Source of the DNA: Enoplosus armatus
Taxonomy: Eukaryota > Chordata > Actinopteri > Centrarchiformes > Enoplosidae
Reading direction: 5' to 3'
DNA: 64,000 nucleotides
Assembly: GCF_043641665.1 (NCBI RefSeq)
Contig: NC_092196.1
Location: forward strand, 20,311,192-20,375,191
The translations under genes were made by a program, and so were the position numbers. Below the pieces are notes generated by a model that was not told the origin of the DNA, did no database searches, and saw only the letters and a list, made by a program, of their open reading frames with translations. Each line of letters begins with the position of its first letter. Position 1 is the stretch's first letter. This document shows, piece after piece, positions 1 to 10,917 of the stretch.

Positions 1-809
1 GGGGGGATGTGAGGGAATTTCGATTGCTGGAATAGCAGGCCAACTTAATCATGTCCAGGGATCGGCGTGTTTGTATGCACCTCCACAGCTTGTAATCAGA
101 CAGCCACCGGACTGATTGAAGGTTAAGTAGAGAACTGAGAATCACGTCGTCTGTCCTCTAATCCGTGACCGCGGACATTTTGTCGCACCATCACCCCAAC
201 CCTTGCCGCTCACCCTGACGCCTTCTGATTCGGCAGAGGACATATGTAGCTGTGTGATTGGCTAAAGATGGTCCCAGATGGGGGTCATGCTGAGGTTTGG
301 GCCTTGGATGTCCAGCCCATCTGCTCCATTTCCCCCCGGGGAAAGTTCTAGTCAGGTTGTTCAACAACGTTCACCTCCCGTTCGACTCTACCCAACACCT
401 AGAAACGTCCTCTACCTCTTTCCCATCCGCCTCCCACTGTTCTCTCGCTGCTAGCCCATTGTTTCTAAACTATGCAAAAGCCGTGGTGCGAAACTAGTGG
501 TATTGCATCCATTACCTGCCTATGCTTCAAGGCTGCCCCTCGCCAGGCATCAGGAAAGAATGCGTACAGCAAATGTGGATCCTTGCTGAGTACGACACAA
601 AGCAGCGAGCTGGGAAAGGGGAGAGTGCTCGATGAGGCGCACCTAGAAAAGATTAAATCTATTGTTTCCTTGTCTTCCCCATAATGCATTCTGTCATAGG
701 GAAAGCAGTGCCACACGTCTCTCTCTAATGTATTCTGTCATAAGGTAAGCAATGCCAAGTCGAGGATGTTCTCTGAAAGTCATTTTCTCTTGTGTGTTTC
801 CTTCCACAG
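1..809 (+). other. rbfox3: rbfox3 intron (partial, 3' end)
   Basis: This is the end of the intron before the first exon seen. It finishes with a pyrimidine-rich run and an AG at 808-809. The preceding Rbfox exons (the RRM and the short exon after it) were looked for and are not in this stretch, so they lie left of the window. I see no other gene here. The short open frames carry no recognisable domain. Confidence 0.8.
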
Positions 810-942
810 TTACAGGGTTTCCCTACCCTGCCACAGGCGCTACGGTGGCCTACAGGGGTGCCCACTTGCGAGGTCGGGGGCGGGCTGTGTACAACACGTT
901 CCGCACAGCTCCACCGCCGCCGCCGATCCCAGCTTACGGAGC
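810..942 (+). CDS. rbfox3: rbfox3 coding exon: start of C-terminal region
   Basis: This exon encodes part of Rbfox3 (NeuN), a nuclear RNA-binding protein that controls alternative splicing in neurons by binding UGCAUG. It completes a split Val codon (G|TT) and continues TGFPYPATG, then [19 protein letters not shown], then a proline run ending PIPAYG. This is the region just after the RRM linker. The wording VTGFPYP and [12 protein letters not shown] fits Rbfox3 better than Rbfox1 or Rbfox2, which have a Thr in place of Ala in RGRGR(T)VYNTF. The acceptor is CAG at 807-809 after a pyrimidine tract, and the donor is GTGAGT at 943. The length is 133 nt; the last codon (Ala) is split two bases in and completed at 1997. 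The Arg-Gly-rich stretch is a known feature of the family C-terminus and a possible methylation target (inference). Rbfox1 or Rbfox2 is the alternative identity but is less likely. Confidence 0.93.
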
Positions 943-1996
943 GTGAGTATCAAACCTGAATCTAGAAGACGACAATGTCAGACCGTCAGTTGTGTTCACG
1001 CTGTAGTTCGAGTGTGTGTGTGACTTTCCTGTTATCGCATTTCTGTCTAAATGTGGGTGCATCAGTCATAATTTCATAATTTCAAAGAATAGATATTTAT
1101 GTGATTATGTTCAGCAGGGGTGTGAGGAGGAGTGTCATCATATATTTTGTTGAATATCAAAAATATTAAAACTAAAGTTTGTTAAAATAACGCGGGTCAT
1201 CAGGTTTTTTCTGTTTACTTTGTTATTCTTCCTGGAGGGGGTCTTTGGGGAGTAAAATCATTGTTGCTATCTAGGTATGTACATGCCCTAACTCTCCTTA
1301 TATTTGTACATTGTCTGTTGACAAAGGAGGAACTAACAAAGCCACAGGGAGAGCTGTAGAGAGCTGAGATAGCGTATTACTGGGCAGATCTCACTGGACT
1401 GTGACCAGGGCTATGCTGATCTCCTGGCTTTGTGCAGCCCCGCCTCACACTCGTCTCTTATCAGCAGTGGTCTGTGTGGCCGTGGGAGAGGTCTGACGGA
1501 GGCAGGCCGAGGGCCCAGTATAGCTGTCTATCTGTGATTAGATCAGGATCCGTCTTACTGCAGAGAGACTCTGCGCCGAAGCCGGGACTGGAAATCCCAC
1601 GTCCCCTTTCCCCTCCCTCCCACTCCGGGGCCCTTTGCTACTGATGGCAGCTGGTTGATTTATATAGCGGAGTCATGTGACGGAGCTCCTTCGCTGCCTT
1701 CTTTTGTCCTCCCCCTCGTCTCCCCTCCACCACCAGCCCTCCTGACAACATTGCTGCAACTGGAAAGACAAATAATTTTACCAGAACAGAAAATTGGACG
1801 GAGATGTGAGACGGTTGCACTTTTCGCTTTAACGTGTCATTCATTATTTGTGGTACAGTACACTAAAGCTGCCAAGAGCCTCACCCCACGGACCCACAAA
1901 TGGTTGAAATAGGAAGAACGTCGAGGGCTGAGATTCAGTAAGGTAGCCTGCACACCAAATCAACTAACGCTCCTTTCCTGTCCTCTAATTTCACAG
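943..1996 (+). other. rbfox3: rbfox3 intron
   Basis: A 1,054-nt intron with a strong GTGAGT donor and an acceptor reading CTCTAATTTCACAG, whose CTAAT could serve as the branch point. I see no repeat or gene inside. A GC-richer, pyrimidine-rich stretch lies around 1560-1740. Confidence 0.88.
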
Positions 1997-2036
1997 GGTG
2001 GTGTACCAAGATGGCTTCTACGGTGCAGAGATCTAT
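1997..2036 (+). CDS. rbfox3: rbfox3 40-nt exon (VVYQDGFYGAEIY)
   Basis: A 40-nt exon whose first base completes the split Ala codon from 942. It then encodes VVYQDGFYGAEIY. The acceptor CAG ends at 1996 and the donor GTAAGT starts at 2037. A 40-nt exon encoding this peptide is a hallmark of Rbfox genes, where it is alternatively spliced in mammals; skipping it shifts the frame of the C-terminus. The Glu in GAEIY (Asp in Rbfox1, GADIY) again points to Rbfox3. The exon ends on a codon boundary, so the next exon starts in phase 0. Regulation by Rbfox proteins is inferred from family knowledge and from TGCATG hexamers at 3343 and 3361 in the downstream intron. Confidence 0.93.
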
Positions 2037-4410
2037 GTAAGTACAGTTGGCTTTTCCTCTGGCCTGCTTAGATGAAACAGAAGAAAAGCAGACAAAAAGC
2101 CCAGCCCTGGAGACAAAAACGTGATCTCCTCAGCCCCCAGCGTTCTCCCAGCCTCGCTGCCAAGCCGGCGTCGATTAGGACTCTGTCTGCTGTGCCAAGA
2201 AACCCAACAACAAAATTTAAAACCCCCTCAGCTCCTCCCTCCTCTCTCTCCTCACTCTTTCTATGATCTCAGACTTTGGCAAAGAGGCAGAACCAGGCTC
2301 AGTGTCCCGTGTCAAGTTAGGTCATTTCTTACTTTAGATTTGTCTGGGCTTTTGAGGTGGCTTGTCTTCTGCAGCCCCCCCCCCCCCCCCCCCTTCTCGC
2401 TACCTCTTTTTCTCCTCTCTCCTGTTTTTGCGTTTGTGTACACTCAGAGGGTTTGGCCGGGATATCCCTGCCTGCCCCAGGGGGTCTGTGCAGGCCTGAG
2501 TGGAGCCGGTTCCTCCCAGCCATCACCATGTGGGAGATAAGAGGAGCGGCGGCAGATAAAGGGATTAGCCGTTCCTCTGGAGCTGTCCGTGCAGGCGGGG
2601 TCACATCAGGGGCTGGCCCTGCTGCACGTCGCCCTTGACAGAGAAAAGCAGGGACGCTGTGGAGATAATGCGGAAATTACCACGCTGCCCCACTTTGACA
2701 TTAGTCCAAACGTTTGTGGGAGGGTGTAATTTGTCCCTCTGATTCTGCGGCTTTTTTCTCCCAGATAGCGAGATGACAGTGGGCACAGCAGCAGCGACAG
2801 TTGCCTCTCACTTTCACCCTGACGACGACAGCGTCCGGGAACGGACCGCTGAACCCCTGTGATATATGACTTCCACACCAGCCCACACGATAGGACTGTA
2901 TTTCACTGGGTTTTTATTGTAGCAACATCCACCACCATAGACGAGGCCCGGGCTGCGTTCTGAGTGATACTGTTTGTCTCTCACACTCGTTCCGCCACCT
3001 CCAGCTAAGTCCTGCGCCCCGATGTCCCTTGACCAAGGCCTGGCCAGGTTGGTCCATCACTCAAACCGTCATGCCAGCCCCTGGTGCTTTACTGCCATTA
3101 GTTTTGGCACTGGCCACTGCACCGCTTCAGACTGGCTGAGTGTGCGTGAAGGTCTCGAGTGACCAAGAGGAAGCTGTCCCTCAGCCCTCAGTGTCCTCCA
3201 CACTCATTCAGTGGACACTGGCTGGTTGTCAAAACCAGCCGGCTGATGTGTCGAAGCTTCCTTTTGGAAATAGATGACCTGCTAATACATCTGCAGAACG
3301 GGAAACTGGATGCGTACGCATTTGAATATACACTACATATATTGCATGTGCTAATACATATGCATGCGTGCACCTCCATGTAGAAACACACATGAGCGCA
3401 CACATACATGAATGCACAAACACACTCCGCACGACAAAATAACAAATGTGCTGCACTGTTGTGTGCAGGATGTGACAATGTGGGAAAGTGATTTATTGGT
3501 CCGTGTTTGTTCAGGCCGTTGCTGTAATCAGCACGGTCCCAAGGCATGGCTGTCCCACAGGAAGTCATCTGCCTCAAGTGCTGTGACTTCCTGTCTCCGT
3601 GGAAAACCTTGAGGGGAATTCGGGGAGTGCGATTCGACTGCCGTGGCCCCTGACCTGATTTCACGCGCAGCCGCGACCGGCACACCGTTGCCTCTCTGCA
3701 CCGCTCTCTCCGTCGGACGTCTTTCCCCTTGAGTTTAAAAATGAATGAAAACATGCATTATTAAAAGCCACCTATCCACCGTATGGACGCAGATGGGCAC
3801 ATACTCCACTGGCACTAATAGAAAAACAGTGGGAGAACAGCTTCATTTTTCAAAGAGAGTAATAGCAGCACTCCACAATGAGGTCTTTAATTCCTTCCCC
3901 ACTCTGGCAAATGAATACAGCGGTCCTGACTCCCCAACGGTCCACACGTCTTCTGCCTTCTTACTTCATTTGCGAGACAGGGGGGTCGTGTAAAGGAAAA
4001 AAGGGTCTCTTTAATAATGTAGCAGCAGAAGCTCCTCAATCTAAAAATGGGCTGAATTTGGGGAGTTGGCTCACGTGGCGTCTGTTATGCTGTTGCTGCG
4101 ACTCAGACGAGCCTCTAGTGTGACAATGACTCGCTCCTCCAAAATACGCTGCCTCTCACAACATCATTCATTCCCCCCGTTGCCACCACTTGTCTTATAC
4201 ACCATACATCAAACAGCCCCCTCTGGTGTCTGAAAGGGAGCCTGCAGTTGGGGAACATGGGCTGATGATCAGAATACTGTGCAGTGACATTTAACTATTA
4301 CGGCAATTTAAAGCTCTGTGTCTGTATTGTTGTTTGCTTGTGTCTCTGAGATCTAACCTTTCTCTGCAGGTTGAGCTTAATCATTGATTAACACTGTGGT
4401 ATTTCTACAG
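2037..4410 (+). other. rbfox3: rbfox3 intron with poly-C tract and two TGCATG sites
   Basis: A 2,374-nt intron. It holds a 19-nt C run at 2375-2393, a GC-rich block at about 2440-2640, and TGCATG hexamers at 3343-3348 and 3361-3366. It ends in TTTCTACAG at 4410. Open frames in both strands have no recognisable domain. Confidence 0.85.
2375..2393 (+). repeat. Poly-C run (19 nt)
   Basis: A pure run of 19 C lies inside an rbfox3 intron, flanked by CT-rich sequence. Poly-C binding proteins recognise such runs in RNA, but no role is shown here. Confidence 0.95.
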
Positions 4411-4469
4411 GGTGGCTATGCAGCATACAGATTTGCCCAGCCCACCACCACCGCTGCTTACAGTGACAG
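4411..4469 (+). CDS. rbfox3: rbfox3 coding exon (GGYAAYRFAQP...)
   Basis: A 59-nt exon in phase 0 encoding GGYAAYRFAQPTTTAAYSD plus the first two bases of Ser. The acceptor is CTACAG and the donor is GTGAGA at 4470. The peptide belongs to the Tyr/Ala-rich low-complexity C-terminus that Rbfox proteins use for higher-order assembly in the nucleus (family knowledge). Mammalian Rbfox3 has RYAQPAAAAAAYSDS here; this fish copy has Phe for Tyr and Thr for Ala, a mild lineage difference. TGCATG occurs 67 nt and 208 nt downstream of the donor, a placement that usually promotes exon inclusion by Rbfox proteins. Confidence 0.93.
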
Positions 4470-6981
4470 GTGAGAATCCCTTCCTTTAATAAGTCAGAGA
4501 CTGAACTTTATGCACCATTATGTTGTTTAAAGCGTTGCATGCTTCAACAGTCCCGGATCTTGAAATGTGTCATTAGATTCATGCGTCCTTCGTGCGTTTC
4601 TCTTATTTCCGTCCAACATGAACAATGCGAGGCCACGTCGGGAGCTCAACAATAAAACATTTATGTTGAAATGATATGCATGAGTAGAGCCTCTGTCTTA
4701 AGCTACTATTTTGCACGTGTTGACACGTCTGTACTGTGTTCGACGAGCTATCTTTGTTAATGCGAACTTCGATTTAAAGCGACACGTTGATCCTGCGGGC
4801 TGTCAAATAGAGGAAATTACTGAGTGAAGTAGAAACAGATGAGGAAGATTGAGGGAAAAGGAGTTCACCGCAAAAAAACATACATTGGAATGCAGGAAAA
4901 ACATCAACAGGAGGATATCTGAGAATGCAGAAGAAGCAAACGGTGGATCTAATCTGGTTTTAAGTCATCTCAGCGTTTTCCTAACAAAAAGATCTACGTA
5001 TCGTAGATGGGGAAGTATGTGATGGATGGAGCACTTTCTATATTTTCAGTATTCTATGTAGGTTATTTGGGGTTTCTTGGGGTTTTTTCTTCCTCTGCGG
5101 TTATCTTATCTATTAGGCAAACCGCCATATTCTTTTTAGCTCGGAGCTAAAGAACACACACAAAAAAAAAAAAAAGACTAACCTTGTTGGACTCTATGAG
5201 AAAAGCGGTGATATATGTCGGGACTGTCTGCTTGTGATGGGAGAGTGGGTATATCACTGCGGTATTTATGAATGGCCTCAGGTCTGCGGAGGGGAGGTAG
5301 GGAGACCGGCAGGGACTCTATCACTTCTGAGTGATGTCACTCTGGTTCAGGTGTGCTCCGTTTGAGGAGGCGTCGCTGATTCATTTCGGCCCCTGAAAGC
5401 CGTTGTCAGCCGGGATGTGGGCTGGTTTGGGAATCTAATCTGGGAAGGATTGAGCATGTCACTTGTGATAACGTACACCCTGCCTGAGAGCCTGAAGATC
5501 ATATCGATAATGTAAGATTTATCAGGCCTCGCCGCGGCTCGAATTATGAGCAGCCGTGCTCGGCGAGAGCAGAGATTGGACAGCAGCTTTTTTTTTTTTC
5601 TCTCAGAGTGATTTAATTCCTGTTTCTCTTGCCTATACTTTTCCCTGAGATTTAATGTAATTCGCCCCCAAGTTGTTTGTTTTGCTTTGTCTGTTTGTTT
5701 CCTTTTGAATAAGCGGTCATGCCCATTGGATCAATAGGGGTTTGTCGGTATTGTCTCAGCAATACCTTATCGGACTTAACAGTGGAGCAGTCAGCCAATC
5801 ATAAAAAGAGGTCACCAGGATTGTGGAAGGCGTGTGAAACCCCTGCAAAATATGAAACATTTATTATCTGAAAAGCCTACAGTGCTCACAGGCCGCATTA
5901 GCAAAGCCCTTTCAGTAACTAAACAGAGTTCATAGCAGTGAGCCTGATGCATCAAAGTGGCCTTGTGAGGAGCCAGTCACATTGCAGAAACCCTGCTGGC
6001 TTCCAATCAGCTCTGTTGAGGCTCTGTGACTTTGCACAGGGTGGTTTGACCTGCCGGTCGTCAGCAGTGCCACTCTGGTGAGAGTCATTTTGTAGATATA
6101 TTAGCCTTAGAGGGCCTGTGGGGTTCGGTGCTCACTGAAGATAAGAGGACCACGGAGACTTCCCCTGACCATCTCATGGCACCGACCTCCTCCCCAAGGA
6201 GCCGAGACAGCCTTTCTGATTTCATGTCCTGCTCACTGACCTTGGGTGCTGCTGGACTTAAATGGGCCGAGCCATATTTAGATCTTATATAACTCAATGT
6301 AGCTCATGCGAAAGGCATGAACACTGTATGTCTTGTTGTCTCCTTTAGGAGAATTTCTTCCTCTCTCCACTTTTTTTTTTTTTTTTATTCCTGGTTGATT
6401 TGGTGCCCTCAGTCCTTGGCTGGGTGTGCCTTATCTGCTCCGTGCAGACCCTCATTTGCAAGCGAGCATTGAGAAAAAAAAAAAAAAAAGGAAAGTAAAT
6501 AGAGGAATATGTGAAGTCAAATAAATAAATAAATAAGGCAGACACATCTTGTCCTGTCTCAGAAGGAAATTGGAAGGATTAGTTCCAAACCAGCAACAAT
6601 GAAAAGACAGGGGCGTGAGCCCAGTGTGCAGCCTGGGTAAACAAGAACAGGGTGAGAGACCAAGCCCTCCAGCACCAACGACGTCTCCCTCTCTGCATCT
6701 GTCTTCTCTGCCTCCCTCTCTCTCTCTGTGCTCATTACCTATTCCATCCACCCAATCAAGATGACAATGAAAAGACAAGTATAATTCAGCAACCTTTGAA
6801 CTCCCCTTTTTGAACCACCTTGTATAATGTAGGAAGCCCAGGAGGCCGAGGAGGGGAATAATTGATTGTGTTAGAGACTTGAAAGAGTTGACTTGAGGGG
6901 TTGAGCATTAAACAAGCATGCATAAATGTTCTGCGCTCCTCGTCAATGATAGATCAATGACCGTGTTCTCCTGTTGTGCAG
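4470..6981 (+). other. rbfox3: rbfox3 intron with downstream TGCATG sites
   Basis: A 2,512-nt intron. TGCATG lies at 4536-4541 and 4677-4682, and further GCATG pentamers lie at about 5455, 6314 and 6917, the last about 65 nt before the next exon. A GC-richer, high-complexity block at about 5220-5590 may be a conserved non-coding element. Poly-T and poly-A runs occur at about 5588, 6370 and 6474. The acceptor is GTTGTGCAG. Confidence 0.85.
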
Positions 6982-7060
6982 CTATGGCAGAGTCTATGCA
7001 ACAGCAGACCCCTACCACCACACGATTGGCCCCGCCGCCACATACAGTGTGGGAACTATG
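6982..7060 (+). CDS. rbfox3: rbfox3 coding exon ending in GTM
   Basis: A 79-nt exon. Its first base completes the Ser codon split at 4469. It encodes [18 protein letters not shown] and then ATYSVGTM, and ends on a codon boundary at a GTAAGT donor. This is nearly identical to the last residues of the shorter mammalian Rbfox3 isoform, which ends in IGTM, and distinguishes Rbfox3 from Rbfox1 (TLAPAPTYGVGAM). Splicing to 9243 adds a further 14 residues. Splicing past that exon would give a shorter C-terminus, depending on the distal acceptor used. Confidence 0.94.
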
Positions 7061-7122
7061 GTAAGTCTATGAGACCGCCGTCCGTTTCTGTCTTCTGCGC
7101 CGTGTTAGAAACACCATGAGCT

Positions 7123-7124
<2 letters not shown>

Positions 7125-7159
<35 letters not shown>
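7125..7159 (+). repeat. (CA)n microsatellite
   Basis: A pure CA dinucleotide repeat of 35 nt starts 64 nt after the donor at 7061. Intronic CA repeats near a donor can bind hnRNP L and affect exon use (general knowledge); its effect here is unknown. Confidence 0.95.
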
Positions 7160-7161
<2 letters not shown>

Positions 7162-8188
7162 CTCACACTCCAAAATAAAGACCAGAGGCTGCAGCGGTCA
7201 CTGGTTTTTATTTATGTATTTATTCATCAATTGATTTAGTTTTTGTCATGCTATCTGGCACCCCCTAGTGGAGCTGAGCGGTACTGTAAAACCCCGGCAT
7301 GTGGAAATTGGCTCAGACATTTAGTGCAACAAACTTATGTTATGCCACGTAAGCTCACCTCATGCAATATTCATTTGACACGAGTTCCTCCTGAAATGAG
7401 AATGAATGATTACTGCAGTGTGTGTGTTTCTTTTAACACAAACTTTGCATCTTACATAACAACTACATTTCCAAGCTTTCTGTTCATTCTACATCACTCA
7501 ACTCGCTACAGAGTGAGTTGGATCATTTTTATTTTTTCCCATTCAGCCAAACCAAAACTTGAGGGGATGAAGTTGAATTGTTAATGTCTGTTTTTAGCTA
7601 GCTTTTGCAGCTACTGTAACATCAAAGATGAAAAGCGACGATAAATAAAAGAGCATCTTTTTTGAAACAGAGAGAGAGTTTCTCTTTGGTTTTGTTTTAT
7701 GACGATGAGGGGACGGGACCGGGCTCACAGACCAAACCTAGAGATTAAGGACCATCAAACGCATGCAGCAGTGTGCCGTGGGACATAAAAGAGAGAGCAA
7801 GACGGGGGAGGGAGGTGCCTCGCCCTCCCCTCCTGCCCACAAGCTTGATCGGAGGCGTGCTCTCTGCTTGAGAAATGACTCAAATTTACCATTCCGGCAT
7901 GCATGCGATTTTTCAACAACATAAAAAAACAAGCGTACAGTTCCCCGGTGCAGCTGCTAGCTAAAAGCTTTCATTAATTAAGACATTTCTTTTTCCTCTT
8001 CATTTACTTAATTAAAAAATGTGCTTGAATGTTTTTTATTCTTTATTCTTTTTCCTCCAAATTTCCTTCCATTTCTCTGACACTTTGTTCTGCCTCTTGA
8101 TGAAAGTAGAAGACAGGATTTGGCCCCTAAAAATATCAGAGCTAATGTTGTGTGTGTTGGGAGCTCAGGGAGCTAACACAGACTTGAG

Positions 8189-8191
<3 letters not shown>

Positions 8192-8221
<30 letters not shown>
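8192..8221 (+). repeat. (GT)n microsatellite
   Basis: A pure 30-nt GT repeat in the last coding intron of rbfox3. UG repeats in RNA attract CELF and TDP-43 type proteins (general knowledge). Confidence 0.95.
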
Positions 8222-8222
<1 letters not shown>

Positions 8223-8594
8223 CGTGTGGTAATGAACAAATGGCAAGGCTACTGGGAGACGGGCTGCGCTGAGGCCAACATCGAATAAACTCGTGAGCTA
8301 AAGAGGAAAGACCAGTTTGGTTCCTAATTCTTTAATCTTATTTGATTAATGGTTCTCCAGCAGAGAGGAGTCATTTTTGCATTTAAAAGCTATACAATAA
8401 TTAGTTCCTCTGAGGTTGGAAACACTCTTTACTCACTTCCAGCGTACAGAAGCATCTCATATGGATGAAAGTTTTGTACCAGCAAGAGGGCTCCCCGAAA
8501 TTAGGCAAAATTAGCCTTTGAAGACATTCAGTAGCCTTTGGAGTTTGTCTGAATTCCTAATTGCAGCAGAGCCACCGAAAGATGAGAGGAGGGA

Positions 8595-8596
<2 letters not shown>

Positions 8597-8635
<39 letters not shown>

Positions 8636-8683
8636 TGTGTGTGTGTGCATGTGCAGGTGTGCATGCATAGGCCCACATGCATG
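8597..8683 (+). repeat. (GT)n microsatellite merging into a TGCATG cluster
   Basis: A GT repeat (8597-8647, one interruption) runs directly into three TGCATG words at 8646-8651, 8660-8665 and 8678-8683, about 560-600 nt upstream of the PY-NLS exon. TGCATG can arise from a TG repeat by single substitutions, so the cluster may have grown from the microsatellite. Confidence 0.9.
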
Positions 8684-9242
8684 CTTTATGTGTGTGTCTG
8701 CCCTAGATATCTTGAGCATGGTGCTAAATCTAAGGGCTAATATCCTGTGGTGGTTTGCCAGAAAGGTGCAGACACCTCCGCTAGACTTGAAAAGGAGCTG
8801 ATTAAACCCCTCTGAACTTATTCTGCTTTGGTTGAACCTCTGACATTATTTCAGCCTGAAAAGCACAACATTTTTAAATGTATTACTTCATGTAATTAAT
8901 TAAAGAAAAAACGTAAACCAGGTCCAGTGTTTCTATCTTTTTTTTTTTTTTTTTTTGCAATGATAATATACAAAAGAAAAAACAATTTATTTTCTATCAA
9001 CCGCACCAATTAAGCTCCAACTCCACCAATCCACCTTAACTCCTGGTGACCCTGTTCCTAACACACACTCCAGTTATTGGCTTAAATATATCAAACTATC
9101 AGTCCGCCTCGTGATCGTTCCCGTGTGGAAGCCGATAAAAAGAACTTGCATGGAAAAAGGAAGGAAATTTGTGGAGAAAGAGAAACCGACTAAAGCTGTC
9201 ACCTGAATACTGATTGGTACTTTTTCATCTTTGATGTTGCAG

Positions 9243-9287
9243 GCTAGCCTATACAGAGGAGGGTACAGTCGCTTCACTCCCTACTAA
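9243..9287 (+). CDS. rbfox3: rbfox3 terminal coding exon with PY nuclear localisation tail
   Basis: The exon begins in phase 0 after the CAG acceptor at 9240-9242 and encodes ASLYRGGYSRFTPY followed by TAA at 9285-9287. It matches the Rbfox family C-terminus (ASIYRGGYNRFAPY in Rbfox1). The Arg-x-x-Pro-Tyr ending (R-F-T-P-Y) is the hydrophobic PY-NLS recognised by transportin, so isoforms with this exon should be nuclear. In mammals the equivalent is, as I recall, a 47-nt cassette exon. Here no GT follows within the next bases (AAGAAAGAGAAAAG), so in this species it appears to be a true last exon that runs on into the 3'UTR. Confidence 0.93.
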   Translation, partial: ASLYRGGYSRFTPY

Positions 9288-10895
9288 AAGAAAGAGAAAA
9301 GACAGAGACATTACCCCAACAAACACACAAAAAACTTTCTAAAAAAGAAAAAAAGAAAAAAGACAAACTCAAAACAAGCGAACACCTGGTCCTTGGTGGA
9401 GAGCTAAATCAAACTAAAAGCTTCCAGGTCCCAATGCTGAGCCCCCCGCCCCCCAAACCCTGACACCCTCTCAAGCCGATATTTCTACAACAACCTATTT
9501 GATGTCATCATTGGTCTGCTCTTGTTTTGTATTCATTTTGTGCTTTTGGTTTTCTTTTGGAAAGTTTTATGCACATGTGCATTATCTTGATTGCTGAATA
9601 TGGGTGCTGTGTCACCGTAACCAATGTGAGCCTACTGCAGCACGCATGATGCATGCTCAGAGGTGTGTGTATGCAGCCGCCGTCATCTGACTAAGAATAT
9701 ACCGAGGCATGTTCTTAATATGTATACATTACAAACAGGAAACGCCCCAGGTCTGATCACTAATCCGTCCCAGTGGATTCTGTTCTGACGTGCAGAAGTA
9801 AAGACATCAGTCCACGCGCTGACCGACATGCCTTGGTTATTCCTAGCTCAAAGACGGCACTGCTCTGATTGCTTCTGTTTTTCTTTCTAAGTTGGAGTTG
9901 TCCTACTGTTGTGCACTTGCAGTGGAGCCTTACAAGCTGTACTGTGTGGTATGACAGCATGCAGAGTAAAGGGTCATGGAGGTCAGATTTCTGTCTTGGA
10001 CTCATAAAGCTCATACTCCAGTCCAGTCTCCTGCAAATTACGGTGCGTTTATATGCAACTATGCTGCGTTTTAACGCTGGCTGGGTTACGTTCAGGGACA
10101 AAGTTGTGTTGGGTTCCTACCTTGTCTCGGGATATTTTTAACCCTTCACGGGACCAAATGAAGCATGTGCTCTCAGCTGGAGAGTACTCGTCTTTCATTA
10201 GACCCCGTTTGGTAAACGGCCATGTCTTTTAAACTCCACTCCCCCAGTTTGCGACACAGACTGGTGACGGATTAGAGTGGACATTAAAGACAGAAGACAT
10301 TAAACAATAGGCCGAATAGTTCCCCCAATAAAGAGGAAACTAAAATGGGCGGAGTGCCCTTTTAAGTTCAGAAACATTGTAGAAATAATCTATTTTAAAA
10401 AGGTTGCCACAGAATATTCTGCAGCTTGTTAGATTATAGTTCTATTTGTTGACCTGAAAAAGTTTTTCTGCGTTAGTAGTCGTGTGTCGACTCAGTTCTG
10501 TGGTACATTTTGTAGCTGTGTTGTGATATTTTATTGGAAGGCGATTGAAATAGTTTGTTCTCAAGGAAAACATAAATATGACGGAGCAGAACTGGTAGCT
10601 AACAAATATCACGACAAATGACAAAGTCAGTAGAGACTGTAACCTGTAAATAGGATTTATTACAAGACTGTTGAACCAGTGCCATTAGTCAAGTGGACTA
10701 ATCGTTTGAAAACAAACGTTCTGGTCCCAGCTTTGGGCTCTTTGCCATTTGAAGGCATCACCGTTGGCTAATCGCTGAACTTAAATAGTTGCATATGAAC
10801 TTAATTTGCAGAAGACGCGGTTGCATATCATCACTAATGCACCACGGCAGAAAAAAACTCTACTCAAGGTGCACCGAACATTTTCCACACCGCCT

Positions 10896-10917
10896 CACAC
10901 ACACACACACACACACA
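10896..10917 (+). repeat. (CA)n microsatellite in 3'UTR
   Basis: A 22-nt CA repeat inside the proposed rbfox3 3'UTR. Confidence 0.9.

Larger units (their letters stand above)
7061..9242 (+). other. rbfox3: rbfox3 last coding intron, microsatellites and TGCATG cluster
   Basis: A 2,182-nt intron. It carries a CA repeat (7125-7159), two GT repeats (8192-8221 and 8597-8647) and five TGCATG hexamers: 7900, 8646, 8660, 8678 and 9147. The last lies 91 nt upstream of the exon at 9243. A poly-T run is at 8938-8956. The acceptor TTGCAG ends at 9242. Upstream UGCAUG usually favours exon skipping, so these sites could set the choice of C-terminus (inference). Confidence 0.85.

Noticed and set aside
3188..3754. 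A 188-codon minus-strand frame in an rbfox3 intron
   Set aside because: Cys/His-rich low-complexity reading of CA-rich DNA, with no domain and no splice context.
9288..9345. A donor directly after the PY-NLS stop, making it a 47-nt cassette
   Set aside because: The bases after the stop contain no GT in the needed position.
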